Part shown: positions 11,420 through 21,660 of the stretch, in pieces | Position numbering within the stretch: the first letter of the stretch is position 1 | Layout of the letters: each line of letters opens with the position of its first letter | From: Eutreptiella sp. 'Long Island Sound 2002' | Lineage: Eukaryota; Euglenozoa; Euglenophyceae; Eutreptiales; Eutreptiaceae | Direction of reading: 5' to 3' | NCBI GenBank assembly: GCA_964036045.1 | Contig: OZ038381.1 | Location: 147,011,596 to 147,075,595 of the forward strand | Length of the DNA: 64,000 nucleotides | The notes under the pieces: generated by a model | Seen by the model: the letters and a program-made list of their open reading frames with translations, nothing else | What the model was told of the DNA's origin: nothing | Databases searched by the model: none | Translations under genes and position numbers: made by a program

Positions 11420-12470
11420 TTGGCACGGCTGCAATTCAATAAGGCCGTCCAAAACGTCAACACCGCCCCCTCCCCCCAAAATGCGGGTGCGGGAAGCAAG
11501 GTCGCTGTTGAGGCATACACCGCCGCCTTACTCCTTCCCCTCTCCATGTGTCACCTAGCACTCAACTTGCAGGCCCCCAAGTCTTGGTGGGGCATTCTTT
11601 CGGAGCTCTACACCCACCACAACTTGGAGTACCACCGCACTGTCCCGATTCGCCCCTACGCCCAGCCCATTGGACTGCGAAGGCCGTGGGAAGGAGTGGG
11701 TCGGCTCGGTGGAACTGGTTGAACCAGTTGCCACAGGGTTGCCCAAAGCCACATGGAACTCATGGTTCATCCCCTCATGGGTCAAATACATCTCTCGTGG
11801 CCGGGTATGGGGAGGTCAATAAACTACTCCTACCCGTTTACATTCATTGTCCGCGGGGATGCCCACCCCGTCGCTGCATGGGGGCGATAGGACCCAACTC
11901 ACCATCTCCATGGCAAATTTTGACGGCTTGGCACGCTCCCCCGCGGGTCTCGGGGTGTTGAGCATGGCCAATCGTGATGACAAGGCCATTGCCACCCTTG
12001 GGGAGGTGTGGAACAGACATTGGGAAGTCTTCCTCTCGGCTATTGCTCATCGCGCGTTCTAGTTTGGCTATAGTGTGCCTTGGACAACGTTGGCTAGAAC
12101 ACTAGAACGCTTGGGCTAGAACGAAACCAACCACCACCAATGTCCCTTGTCTTGGTGACTCAAGAGATCATCGACACCGGCCTCGTCCAATGGGGTGCCG
12201 CCAAGGAGGAGGGCAAGGTGATCTTTGGGGCCAACCATGGACAAGGAGGGTGATTAGGGTGTCCACATGCCCCCAACTGGCCTCCACGTTCAACGAAGGG
12301 ATATGGAATGCCCAAAAGAAGGCTTGGCAGGGGGGGTGTATCCCATGGACTAGGCAGGGCAATGAGGCTCATGATACGGCCTTCCTCCTTGGAATGCCTT
12401 CTTTTCAAGCCGCCGGTTCTAGTATGCAACCAATTTGGCCCGTGCATGCGTGGTCTTGTGCATTTGGTAC
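11420..12470 (+). pseudogene. Transposase-like relic, copy 2 (left arm)
   Basis: Plus-strand frames contain RLQFNKAVQNVNTA, LSMCHLALNLQAPKSWWG, and YSYPFTFIVRGDAHP. They continue with MANRDDKAIATLGEVW and ASTFNEGIWNAQKKAW. These align in order with LTFIVRG, GHKQIATLATLWE and GSLYNVAFWDA of copy 1 at 9054-9900, so the two are paralogues in tandem. Frame changes and stops occur throughout. The mirrored copy lies at 13400-14360 (minus). Confidence 0.4.
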
Positions 12471-12835
12471 CTGACGTTGGCCATGGGCCATTTGCTAGGA
12501 GAGTTTGTTCACCGGGAGGCTAGGGAGGTTGCGCCTTCGGTCCATCAAGAGCTGCACGTGCTCCTGTTCGAGAGGCGGGCAGGGTGGATTTTCTATGGGT
12601 CGGCCTGCCCGGATTGGGGAAGAAACGGCCAGCTGCTCCAAGTTGTGCAGGATATTGCTAGGTCCCTTGGCATTGGGCCGAGCTAGGACAACTACAAGGC
12701 CGTCGCGAAAATGTGGGGCCTCTTGCATGGCCTCTATTGTACATACCCAAGCCTTGAACACTTGAGCTGCCGGGGAGTGGCACAGGATTTCCGCCGGCAC
12801 TGGACGGCTGGGACTGCATCATGGTATCTAACCTG

Positions 12836-13051
12836 GCCTCCCTAGCGATAGCGGACCGTTATAGCTCAACACCTTGTCTACCTCATCACCCTGAAGAGCC
12901 CCCCCCCCCCCCCCTCCCCGGTTGCTATGCTTGTTGTGGGCGTGTTTCGAAAAATGGTTAATGCTTTGCGGAATATCCCCATAATACATGGCCAACACAA
13001 AAGGCGGAATTTTTTGCAACAGGGCATCTACATCACACTCAAGGCTTACCA
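12836..13051. other. Spacer at the centre of the giant inverted repeat
   Basis: About 216 bp between the two arms, containing a run of about 16 C residues (12899-12914). Its minus strand encodes YYGDIPQSINHFSKHAHNKH followed by a Gly tract from the homopolymer, the end of a transposase-like frame that begins near 13295. Confidence 0.6.
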
Positions 13052-14683
13052 GATACCATGATGCATTCGAAACGGTGCAGTGACGGCGGAAATCCTGAGC
13101 CACTACCTGGCAGCTCAAGGGTTCAAGGCTTGGGTATGTACAATAGAGTGCCTTCCAGAGGTCCCACACTTTCGCGACGGCCTTGTACTTGTCCCAGCCC
13201 GCCCTAATGCCAAGGGACTTCGCAGTATCGTGCACAACTTGGAAAGACTGACCGTTTCTTCCCCATCCGGGCGGGCCGACCCATAGGGAATCCACCCTGC
13301 CCGCCTCTGCTATAGGAGCACGTGCTGCTCCTCACGGACCAAAGGCGCAACCTCCCTAGCCTCCCGGTCAACAAACTCTCCTAGCAAACGGCCCACGGCC
13401 AACGTCAGGTGCCGAATGCACAATACCACGCACACACGGGCCAAACGCAGGATTGGTTGCATACTACAACCGGCGGCTTGCAAAGAAGGGATCCCAAGGA
13501 GGAAGGCCGTATCATGAGCCTCATTGCCCTCCCTAGTCCGTGGGATACACCTCGCCTGCCAAGCCTTCTTTTGGGCTTCCATCTCCCTTCGTTGGACGTG
13601 GAGGCCAATTGAGGGCATGTGGACACCCTAATCACCGTCCTTGTCCATGGTTGGTCCGCCCAAAAAATCACCTTGCCCTCCTCCTTGGCGGCACCCCATT
13701 GGACGAGGCCGGTGTCGATGATCTCTGGAGTCACCAAAACAAGGGACATTGGTGGTGGCTGGTTTCGTTCTAGCCCAAGCGTTCTAGTGTTCTAGCCAAC
13801 GGTGTCCCAGGCAATCTATAGCCAAACTAGAACGCGCGATGAGCAATAGCCGAGAGGAAGACCTCCCCAAGGGTGGCAATGGCCTTGTCATCACGATTGC
13901 CCATGCTCAACACCCCGAGACCCGCGGGGGGGTGTGCCAAGCCGTGAAAATTTGCCATGGAGATGGTGAGTTGGGTCCAATCGCCCCCATGCAGGGACGG
14001 GGTGGGCATCCCCGCGGACGATGAATGTCAACGGGTAGGAGTAGTTTATTGATTCAACCAGTTCCACCGAGCCGACCCACTCCTTCCCACGGCCTTCGCA
14101 GTCCAATGGGCCGGGTGTAGGGGCGAATGGGGACAGTGCGGTGGTACTCCAAGTTGTGGTGGGTGTAGAGCTCCAAAAGAGTCCTCCACCAAGACTTGGG
14201 GGCCCGCAAGTTGAGCACTAGCTGGCACATGGAGAGGGGAAGGAGCAAGGCGGCGGTGTATGCCTCAACAGCGACCTTGCTTCCCGCACCCGCATTTTGG
14301 GGGGAGGAGGCGGTGTTGACGTTTTGGACGGCCTTATTGAATTGCAACAGTGCCAAGGGGCACTATAGTGCCCACGCGGCCAAGTAGTGGCCCACCTGGT
14401 CATCCTTGAGGTTGGTAGGCCCACTCCATTCCCGTAGTGCCTTAGACAATAGGGAGGGGTCCTCCCGTGTTGAGGATGGTGCAAGAGGGGTAGTGGAGGC
14501 ACGTTTCATTAGGATGCAATATCAAAATCTAAGCGTGAGAGAGGGGGACATGGAACAATGCACCATAGGCAATAGCAAATATGCACGGCGGGGTAACGAA
14601 CAAAATGGCACGTTCGGGTACAAATTATATTGTTCTAGTATTTATCTAATCTAGCCTAGAACGCCGACACGATGTCGTTCTAG
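13052..14683. repeat. Right arm of the giant inverted repeat, inner part
   Basis: Reverse-complement match to 11100-12835. It breaks off at about 14683 and resumes at 23258, where the ~8.6-kb Mutator-like insertion ends. The left arm therefore represents the uninterrupted state. The minus strand carries mirrored relics of copy 2 (for example FNKAVQNVNTASSPQNAG at 14356-14054). Confidence 0.85.
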
Positions 14684-14685
14684 GC
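14654..14685. repeat. Short hairpin GCCTAGAACG...CGTTCTAGGC
   Basis: Perfect 10-bp inverted repeat with a 12-nt spacer, at the point where the right arm stops matching the left arm. The word TTCTAG is frequent in this neighbourhood. Confidence 0.6.
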
Positions 14686-14939
14686 CAGAACAAGATTGGG
14701 TCTTCTAGTGTATACCTAGGGCCGTCCCTTCACTCCCCATCTTCGCATTCGAATGCATGGGCAAGGGGGGTTGATCCCCCGTGACACAACGACCCTTCAT
14801 GTTGTTGTTGTTGTTGCTGTTCTTTTTGACGTGCGGGCCCGGTGCACATGCGCCCAGCGTTGATCTACGGATGACGATGGGGCTGTCGAAGCGCACACAA
14901 AGCTAGTAAATCATTTTGAGGGCCGGGCTTCTAGGCAGC

Positions 14940-15125
14940 GAAAAATGTAAGTCGTGTACAAAAAAACCGCATGGTCGTGTAATTTTTTTTTGCTGTAAAT
15001 GCGTGTAATTTTTTTTTGCTGCAAGTCGTGTGAATTATAAAAAAAAATGAATTTTTTAATTTTTGCGGTAAGTCGTGTAATTTTTTTTTTGCGGTAGGTC
15101 GTGTAACTTATAAAAAAAAATGAAA
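14940..15125. repeat. Left subterminal repeats of the Mutator-like element
   Basis: Six or so iterations of a ~28-bp unit of the type GTCGTGTAATTTTTTTTTGC followed by GGTAA or TGTAAAT. The same unit recurs at 22760-23095. Confidence 0.7.
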
Positions 15126-15299
15126 AAATGAAAGAAATCCAAGCTTTGCAATACATGCGCAATATGTACAGCTGCCGCTTCCGTACGGCACCCCATAGCG
15201 ACCTTAACGATGGGACGCAGAGTCCACAAAGCACATAGTACTATGCGTGGCCACCCATTAGTTGGGACTCGGCCAATATAACATAGTTTCACATGTTGT

Positions 15300-15440
15300 C
15301 ATTGGCACTAGACTCAAAATCAGGCCCAAGAGGAGAGTCCTGACAGAGCCATGGCCAACATCCAGTGTGCCTGCACTGGGAACAAAATCAGGCTCAAGAA
15401 AAAGAGTTCCGACAGGGCCATGGCCAACGCTAGTGCCACC
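15300..15440. repeat. Two-copy ~73-bp tandem repeat
   Basis: The block with AAAATCAGGCCCAAGAGGAG and GACAGAGCCATGGCCAAC is repeated with AAAATCAGGCTCAAGAAAAA and GACAGGGCCATGGCCAAC. Confidence 0.6.
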
Positions 15441-15552
15441 ATTTTAGGCCACCAAGGCACTGGCATGGGGCCAATATTATAGCAATCTTATACGCTCCAC
15501 CATTGGTACACCAAACGGCGGAGGAAAATATAGCCCACAAAACATGCACCCG

Positions 15553-16689
15553 CTACAAGTAGTTGCAGAATGCACACTTGTAGATCAAGTCCGTTTCTGT
15601 GTTAGCGGACTTGGGCTTTGCAACAGCATTGGGGTTAAGCTGACAAACGGCGCGCAACTGTTTCACTACCTGCTTGCACAGGTCATCAATGAAAAGCTGG
15701 TCACGCTCCAGCTGGCCAGATGCATCTGCTGGGTAGCCATCCGGCACCTTGCGCCACTCTCCACGGATGAGGACCTTGGGACGGGTGTCCTCCTCCTCGG
15801 TGGGAGTGGCCACGGAAGGTTGCGGCCTGGCCTCCGGGCTGTCCACGCTCTGCTCGGCGGAGGCCTCCTTGCCTTCGAGTGGGCTGGGGCTGGCCTGAAC
15901 ACTGTCCTCCTTAGCCAAAGATGCACCTTCAACTTGGGTGCTAGGGGGGGACTCGAGAGGGCCATAAAGCTCGGTCACGCCCTCCACATCATCACCGGGC
16001 GCTTGAACGAGCCGCACAGCACGATCAGCATTAACAATGCTGAGCACATAGTCCACAAAACCGGCACCCATTGGGACAAGGGGCAGATTGGAAAAAGTAC
16101 CCCGGTGCTCCACCACCTGCTTCGCGATGTTCAAGCTTTGAAAACCACAAGACCAACCGTCCGTTTGGAATCCCAAGGCGCGGTGCTTGGTGGTTCGCGA
16201 AGATTTCTTCAAGGCCGGCAAGAAAGGACGGATCAAATGAGTGGAGCTTAGGGGTTCCCAAACCCAAACAGTGAAAAGCTCCAACCGGACACGACAATTG
16301 AAGGCACACACAAACCAGTGCAACCCTTCCTTGTCATTGGAATTAACCACAAAAATGTGGCGGCGGCACCACCTCATGTTGGTCATTCTTTCGCCGGATT
16401 CAACTATCTGCATGTACTTGGAGAGTCTCTTGATATATAGAACCGCGAGAATCCACGCACGTGGTTCATCGATTTCATTGTGGCAGACCTCTTGGTTCAA
16501 CCAACAGAGGATATCCTTGTCGGTCAACCAATCTCCCACCCCCAAAGGGGTTGTTTCGCTCGGAACGGTGCTCCGAGTACGCCTTTGGGGATTGGGAGGG
16601 TCGATAGGGGGTGCCTTGGGCAAGACCTTCTTTCCCTTCGCCTTGTTCTTTGGCAGAGGGGCCGTAGGGGGAGGCGCAAAGAGGTCCAC
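15553..16689 (-). CDS. C48-family (Ulp1/SUMO-protease-like) domain of the Mutator-like element
   Basis: 378 codons. The first ~45 residues are Pro/Lys-rich. A papain-like C48 core follows at about residues 60-240: GLHWFVCAFNC (His124), VWVWEPLSS (Glu145 where Asp is usual) and GFQTDGWSCGFQ (Gln175, Cys181). That order His-acid-Gln-Cys is the Ulp1 signature. Residues 240-340 are acidic and low complexity. A short conserved-looking tail ends in YKCAFCNYL. C48 domains are known passengers of several plant and algal Mutator-like and other transposons; their role there is unclear. Upstream, the frame leads through HLIDSEVDLF into the Cys-rich stretch at 16697-17242 if one indel in an A6 run is allowed. 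It may therefore be the C-terminal part of one polyprotein rather than a separate gene. Confidence 0.75.
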   Translation of the reverse strand: MDLFAPPPTAPLPKNKAKGKKVLPKAPPIDPPNPQRRTRSTVPSETTPLGVGDWLTDKDILCWLNQEVCHNEIDEPRAWILAVLYIKRLSKYMQIVESGERMTNMRWCRRHIFVVNSNDKEGLHWFVCAFNCRVRLELFTVWVWEPLSSTHLIRPFLPALKKSSRTTKHRALGFQTDGWSCGFQSLNIAKQVVEHRGTFSNLPLVPMGAGFVDYVLSIVNADRAVRLVQAPGDDVEGVTELYGPLESPPSTQVEGASLAKEDSVQASPSPLEGKEASAEQSVDSPEARPQPSVATPTEEEDTRPKVLIRGEWRKVPDGYPADASGQLERDQLFIDDLCKQVVKQLRAVCQLNPNAVAKPKSANTETDLIYKCAFCNYL

Positions 16690-16696
16690 CTCTGAA

Positions 16697-17242
16697 TCAA
16701 TCAGATGACTGGACCTCTTTTTTCTTCACCTCCTTACCTGGGGGAGAAGCCAAAAGAGGATTAGAAAGGACGTACAACTCCTCGTCACCGGACACGGGCT
16801 CCCTGGGGAGGGTGTCGGTCAAAACCTCCTCAACGCCTACCTCCGGACACCACTTTTGAAAGAGCCACTTGTCCGTGTTGGGGTGGGCCCTTCCACGAAT
16901 TGGACACTCCAAAGTGTGAAGGCAAAAGCCACACCCCTCACAATGCATGCACCACACGTACACGGTCTTGTGACATTGGCCACACACATAAGGTGGCCGA
17001 AAGAGATTAAGGCAATGCCAAGTTCTCCGATGCACCGCCATGGGTGCAGCAACGGTAGTAGACGTAGACTCATCGGCATTGGGTGCGTTCAGAGCAAGCG
17101 TGGAGACATTAGCGTCGCTATCGGTATCGCTACCGGCCACCACCTTCTTGCGGCGTTTTGCAAGTGCCTTTCTCTTTTGGGATGCAAGTTTTTCGGACTG
17201 GCGGGTGCGAACCTTTGTTGATGGCTCCGCACGCGCAGTCAC
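16697..17242 (-). CDS. Cys/His-rich (probable zinc-binding) region of the Mutator-like element
   Basis: 181 codons. The N-terminal half is basic (KLASQKRKALAKRRKKV) with an acidic patch (GSDTDSD). The central CGQCHKTVYVWCMHCEGCGF, followed by CLHTLEC, has the spacing of a treble-clef or ribbon-type zinc site. It ends in EVKKKEVQSSD just before the protease frame. No ATG fits well and the frame is open further upstream, so I read it as an internal part of the transposon protein. The break before the protease sits in an A6 run and could be a sequencing indel. Confidence 0.55.
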   Translation of the reverse strand: MTARAEPSTKVRTRQSEKLASQKRKALAKRRKKVVAGSDTDSDANVSTLALNAPNADESTSTTVAAPMAVHRRTWHCLNLFRPPYVCGQCHKTVYVWCMHCEGCGFCLHTLECPIRGRAHPNTDKWLFQKWCPEVGVEEVLTDTLPREPVSGDEELYVLSNPLLASPPGKEVKKKEVQSSD

Positions 17243-17296
17243 CTTGCGCTCAATACGGCCGAACTTAAAAGGGCGTTGGGCAACAAACTCCCAAGA

Positions 17297-17570
17297 CTAT
17301 TGAGAGGGTACCTTAAAATTCGGTTCTTTTACGAAGAGCCACAGCAACACACCCTCACACATCGCAAACGTGCAATAGTTTGCACAAGTACAACCATCTG
17401 CTGTCACGCGGTGGATGCGGAGAAAGGCTACAAACACCTCCCACGTAATTGAGGTCCCTTCCTCTGTCTTACGCAATGTGGCTTTCCATTCAGCCATGGC
17501 AGCACCATCAATGGGTCGATACTCCTTAATGGGTTGTCCGTTCAAGCCTCGTTTTTTTTAAGCAATCTCC
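17297..17570 (-). CDS. SWIM-like zinc finger of the Mutator-like transposase
   Basis: Reads KRGLNGQPIKEYRPIDGAA and then CTCANYCTFAMCEGVLLWLF. SWIM fingers are CxC-x(n)-CxH; here CTC and a later C are present, but the final His is Gly. SWIM domains normally follow the catalytic core of Mutator transposases, which is the position here. The frame joins the transposase ORF if one base is gained or lost in the A8 run near 17560. It ends at a TGA at 17297 before the Cys-rich region, either a real stop, an exon end or decay. Confidence 0.55.
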
Positions 17571-18474
17571 TTGGTAAAAAAAAAAGGGCGTCGCCATCGT
17601 TGAAAAATGAACCTGCCATCTGCAGTGCTTGGCTCTCTTGCCACATCCACGGCTCGGGTTGTGGGGCACGTCCAGAAAAGGCAAAGGGGCGGCTAGTCCA
17701 TTGCTTGGCAATCTTGGGCAATGTGACTTGCAAGAATTCCACCAACGTGGACCTTCGATGGTCGGTGACCACCTTCAGCTTATGTGCATGCGGCTCGGAA
17801 GGGGTGGCCGCAGGAATGCCGGCAGGTGAGTCCCCAACTGCCCAGTTCGACCGCAGGTCCACATATTGCTCCTTGATATGTGCCAAGTGTTCTGGACGGG
17901 TAGAAGGACGCTTGGTCAAGGCATTCCACCCGGCATTCTTAATCTTGGGAGACCAACTACACCGTATTGTCTGGAGGCATTGATACAGTGCAAGACGCTC
18001 TTTCTTGGAAGCAGCCCCGGGTAGGCTCTGGGACAGAGCTATTTTGAAGTTTCGGAAGACGTGGTACACACATTGCAACCATGCTACCAAGGCACGCCAC
18101 ACTTTGTGAGCAAAACCCCCCATTGCAGGTGCACCATCACTTGTAACATATTGGACAAGCCATTTCCAGCAAGGGAACAATGCGTCCACTTTTCTTCGCA
18201 TGGTTTTACAAAAGTAGCGGACAGAGAACTTATTTTCTGACACGGCTACTGCGATGCCCAATATAGCCACCTTGTGCGACGCCGTCAGGGTGCACATCAA
18301 AAGAATGTGATTCTTCTCGCCTGTCCCATCAATTGCCAACCAAACAGCCGGGCCAGAACGCTCTGCCTCAATTGCTTGCAACCGGGCATTGCGTAGCCAT
18401 CGCAATGTGCTGAACACCATGCACATCTTTTTTGGTGTTTGGTCAGGGGGGGGGGGGACATGCAAGTTTTGCAC
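17542..18474 (-). CDS. Mutator-like (MULE) transposase catalytic region
   Basis: 310 codons, probably an internal exon; the first ~16 residues (codons 1-16) may be intronic, because AAAAAAG before ATGTGCATGG at 18426 resembles an acceptor. Diagnostic features: VWLAIDGTGEKNHIL (Asp49), VTSDGAPAMGGFAHKVW (Asp113) and CVYHVFRNFK (Cys135, His138), the DGT / SDG / CxxH order of the MULE DDE domain. A Glu candidate lies downstream but I cannot fix it. It would cut and paste the element by binding its terminal repeats in the nucleus. The N-terminal half is probably encoded at 19508-20740, across an interval of inverted ~82-bp repeats. The frame change at 17560 (A8) leads into the SWIM finger. Confidence 0.75.
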   Translation of the reverse strand: MQNLHVPPPPDQTPKKMCMVFSTLRWLRNARLQAIEAERSGPAVWLAIDGTGEKNHILLMCTLTASHKVAILGIAVAVSENKFSVRYFCKTMRRKVDALFPCWKWLVQYVTSDGAPAMGGFAHKVWRALVAWLQCVYHVFRNFKIALSQSLPGAASKKERLALYQCLQTIRCSWSPKIKNAGWNALTKRPSTRPEHLAHIKEQYVDLRSNWAVGDSPAGIPAATPSEPHAHKLKVVTDHRRSTLVEFLQVTLPKIAKQWTSRPFAFSGRAPQPEPWMWQESQALQMAGSFFNDGDALFFLPRRLLKKNEA

Positions 18475-19550
18475 ATTGGGGTGTTAACCAAATTTTTCAA
18501 CCCCCTCGAAAAAAACGGTAGTTTGGGGGTTTTTTGCACATTTCAAACCTGCTCGCTGAAAAAAGGGACAGTTTTTATATTGAACAAAAACCAAGGCAAT
18601 AAAGCACCGCGTGACCGTCACTGGAATGTATAATTTTTGTACTCATGCTTGGCACAGGTCCCAGGGCCACAATTTTTGCACCCTGCAGCACCTGCTGTCA
18701 TACCAAGATTTTTTAATTTTTAGTCTGATGCTTACCACAGGTCTCGGAGTCCCAATTTTTGCTCCCTGCAACCCCTACTGTTGTACCAAGAATTTTGAAT
18801 TTTTAGTCTGATGTGTGGCTGTTGCTCAAAAAGTTCCCTTGTGGCGTCACTCCACGGCTAATCCAGGCACGTGCCTGGACCTTGTGACCCAAGCTGGGGT
18901 GTTTCCGCCATGCAACAGGGCTTGAGTCATGCAACAAAGTACTTCGGGGACGGATTTTTTTGCGGTAGGTAAGTTTTTGGCGCACCGGCGGGAATGTACG
19001 CCTTCACTGCCTTATGTCTTGCGCTGCTTGGCCGCAACACTTGGTTCGCATAAGCCTTGTTGGCAAATGAGCCCTTTGCAAAGGATATCACCGAGTTGGA
19101 TGCTCAACACCTCCGAAGAATGTCGTTGTGTCATGAGAAAAACTGAGGACATGTTGCGAAGAGACGAAGACGATGGACATAGGCAAAGACAGAAATTGGG
19201 ACCCTGGGACCTGTGGCAAGAATCAGACTTAAAATCAAAAATTGATGGTGTGACAGCGCGGGCTGCGGGGTGCAAAATTGGGACCCTGGGACCTTTAGCA
19301 AGCATCAGCCTAAAAACTAAAAATTCTTGGTATGACAGCAGGGGCTGCAAGGTGCAAAAATTGGGACTCTGAGACCTCTGGCAAGCATCAAACAAAAACT
19401 AAAAATTGCTGGTGTGACAGCAGGGGCTGCGGGGTGCACAAATTGGGACACGGGGACCCGTGGCAAGCAGGGAGAAATCAACAAAACTCAAATGTGCGAA
19501 ACGGGTGTTAACCAAGTTTTTCAGCCCCTTCGAAAAAACAGGGTAGTTTG
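18466..19550. repeat. Repeat-filled interval splitting the MULE gene
   Basis: A ~60-bp sequence (GTGTTAACCAA, then TTTTTCA, CCCC, TCGAAAAAA and TAGTTTGG) occurs at 18478-18530 and again, in the same orientation, at 19505-19548. Between the copies lie ~82-bp repeats containing AAATTGGGAC and CTGCGGGGTGCAA: two copies in one orientation (18640-18812) and four in the other (19190-19470). The gene sequence on either side is collinear. This looks like an insertion or a duplicated intron. Confidence 0.65.
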
Positions 19551-20740
19551 GCCAAACTATACCCTCTGTCCAGAATTAGCATGTCGCTCCCCCCCTGTGT
19601 TTGGTATGGGTGACCGAGCAATATGAGTGTGTCATCATCACTCGACTCACGAGGGAAACCGGAAAGGATGCTATGCAACTGCGCTCGTGTCACTTTCGAA
19701 CCAGTGCCATGCAGCTTGCGGCGCACGTTAGCAATGAAATTGGATATCATCCCGGATAAGCGCTCCGGGTAATGTTCAATGCAACGATTCTTATCATGCA
19801 GCCGCGGAACAATCTGCTGAACCCTCAAATTCGTTTTAAAGTATGCCTCCAGAATGATTTCCCTTACACCATCACCCAACCAGTTGCCAAAAATTGGCAC
19901 CTTGCCGTCCCAGTTGTGGTAGCAACATGCATCACCATGTGTGTCCCCCTGCGTTGACTGCCAAAAAGGAACGTCATTAGGAGACGTGGACTCCACATAC
20001 AGCACATGTACCGTGGCAGGCCACTTCGGCACATGGTCACTTCCCGGCTTTGCCTGGTTTGTGGCACACCACAACACGACATGCGTCTGGGACGACGCAT
20101 GTCGGCGACGAAAGCCCTTTTCGCGCCAGGACGCCATGGCTTCCGGGAGTGTGGTGTGCCGACCTGCAAGGGTAGGCGTTGGGGAATCAAGCGCGTCTTC
20201 CTCCACCGAGGACGTTTCTGCAGTCCCCTGCGGTGGCTTGAAAGTCAACCCATAGTAAACTTGGGCACCTCCCTCCGTACCCTTTTTGAAGCCTTGGGGT
20301 TCCAGAAAGAGAGTGATGTCGCTTCTTCGGGCACGGAAGTGTCGCAAAGCATGGTCCAAGGTAGGCTTTTTTTTCACCCCATTCGTGGTTGACCTGGTAC
20401 AATCAAAAAACTTGTCAAGCCAAGCCTCCAATTCTGCTCTTTTGTTGTTATCCGTGTTATCCACACGTTGTGTCTTCCACACGATTTCGCGATATATACC
20501 CACAATACCTGTACCAGGGATATGCATTTGATCGGGAACAGCACCGATGGTGTGTAAATGGTTGCCATACTGTGCACTCTTGAGCCCGGGGACTGCATTG
20601 CGCATTGCATCCAACGGTGGTTTTGATTGGACCACGTCGCAATGGTCCGCAGCGACATCGACATTGTCATCGATCCACTTTTTGAAAGGCTTGCATGGCG
20701 ATATACGAAGGCACGACAAAGATAGGACGGGACAGCCCAC
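19508..20740 (-). CDS. N-terminal half of the Mutator-like transposase
   Basis: 410 codons on the minus strand, open upstream to about 20775, where a TAG (TTGTAG) may be part of a splice acceptor. Motifs include KKWIDDNVDVAADHCDVVQS, VPDQMHIPGTGIVGIYREIV and YHNWDGKVPIFGNWLGDGVR. The order suits the pre-catalytic region of a long MULE protein. It ends FFEGAEKLG-stop inside the sequence that is duplicated at 18478-18530, where the same words occur again with the same stop. The stop is therefore probably intronic and the protein continues into the catalytic region at 18426. No start codon is identified. Confidence 0.55.
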   Translation of the reverse strand: MGCPVLSLSCLRISPCKPFKKWIDDNVDVAADHCDVVQSKPPLDAMRNAVPGLKSAQYGNHLHTIGAVPDQMHIPGTGIVGIYREIVWKTQRVDNTDNNKRAELEAWLDKFFDCTRSTTNGVKKKPTLDHALRHFRARRSDITLFLEPQGFKKGTEGGAQVYYGLTFKPPQGTAETSSVEEDALDSPTPTLAGRHTTLPEAMASWREKGFRRRHASSQTHVVLWCATNQAKPGSDHVPKWPATVHVLYVESTSPNDVPFWQSTQGDTHGDACCYHNWDGKVPIFGNWLGDGVREIILEAYFKTNLRVQQIVPRLHDKNRCIEHYPERLSGMISNFIANVRRKLHGTGSKVTRAQLHSILSGFPRESSDDDTLILLGHPYQTQGGSDMLILDRGYSLAKLPCFFEGAEKLG

Positions 20741-21369
20741 TGGACAATCTGAGGGTCGAAAAAAGATACGCTTGTAGGAAGACTACAAGCTCTATTGGGC
20801 TTTGCATTTGTCACATGCAAAAGGGCACGTTACCCTGATGTATATATAGACTTTCTGGGTGGTATTTCGCTTAGCCCGCTTTACAAGGGGGGTGGGCATC
20901 GCGACTCCACACTGATGAGGAGCCCCAGGAGTCCCCGGTCATCAGTTTTTTCTTTTTCCCCCTCTCCGGCTGGAATATTGAAAATGCACACAACTGCCGG
21001 TTGGGGGTGGTGGCAAGTGCGTACGTATGGCCATAGCAACTTGAGGTGGTGGCCTTGGACCACACAGCGCCAGGCTACAAGCACCTCTCCCCACTTACAC
21101 CACACATTCAAAGCACAAGGTTCACCCCCGAACCGACATTGTTGGTTTGCAATGGAGACGTATTAGCCACAGCTCAGCCAAAAAGAGTGTTTTGCTGTGT
21201 TACCGGGTGGCGGGTGGTGCGGCCTCACACTCGGACCCAAAATTTGTCTCGTTGGAAAAATTGCCACCCATACCCCCCTTGGGGGTATGATGCGGGGGGC
21301 GGCCAATACCGTGTCACGGCCACCCCCCACTAGCACGCATGCACATTGGGTTGCCCACGTGAGCTTCCA

Positions 21370-21660
21370 AACTACATACATGCAACAAAAAACAAAGGCA
21401 ACACTCCTTTCGGTTATCCAAGCCCCACGGTATGTGCACCAGCAGACGGAAAAAATAGAAACGGATCGGAAAGTGCACTTACATGAGGGGAATTCATGAT
21501 GGAAACAGGACCTACGTACGTACAACACAAAACAAAAGGAACGGTCCTTGGGATATCCACGTCCCACGATATGTGCACCAAAAAAACAAAAAAAAATAGA
21601 AACGGATCGTAAGGTGCACTTACATGAGGGGAATTCATGATGGAAACATGACGGGGTGGC
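21370..21660. repeat. Two-copy ~140-bp tandem repeat
   Basis: The block from ACAAAACAAAAGG through ATGTGCACCA, GAAACGGATCG, GTGCACTTACATGAGGGG and TTCATGATGGAAACA is present twice in direct orientation. Confidence 0.75.

Larger units (their letters stand above)
6962..12835. repeat. Left arm of a giant inverted repeat
   Basis: Its reverse complement matches 13052-14683 and then 23258-26380. The outer end is near 6962 (AATGGAAAGTACACATTTGG, paired with CCAAATGTGTACTTTGCATT near 26353). The inner end is at about 12835 (TGCATCATGGTATCT, paired near 13055). Blocks I compared by eye are roughly 85-95% identical, with indels. The largest indel is about 1.1 kb: left-arm sequence from about 9750 to 10860 is missing from the right arm. 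Sequence outside the outer ends does not match. The arms carry decayed protein-coding stretches described separately. Confidence 0.85.

Noticed and set aside
18427-19513. A precise intron from donor G|GTTAAC (19513) to acceptor AAAAAAG (18427)
   Set aside because: The phases do not match as sequenced, so I only describe the interval as a probable intron or insertion.
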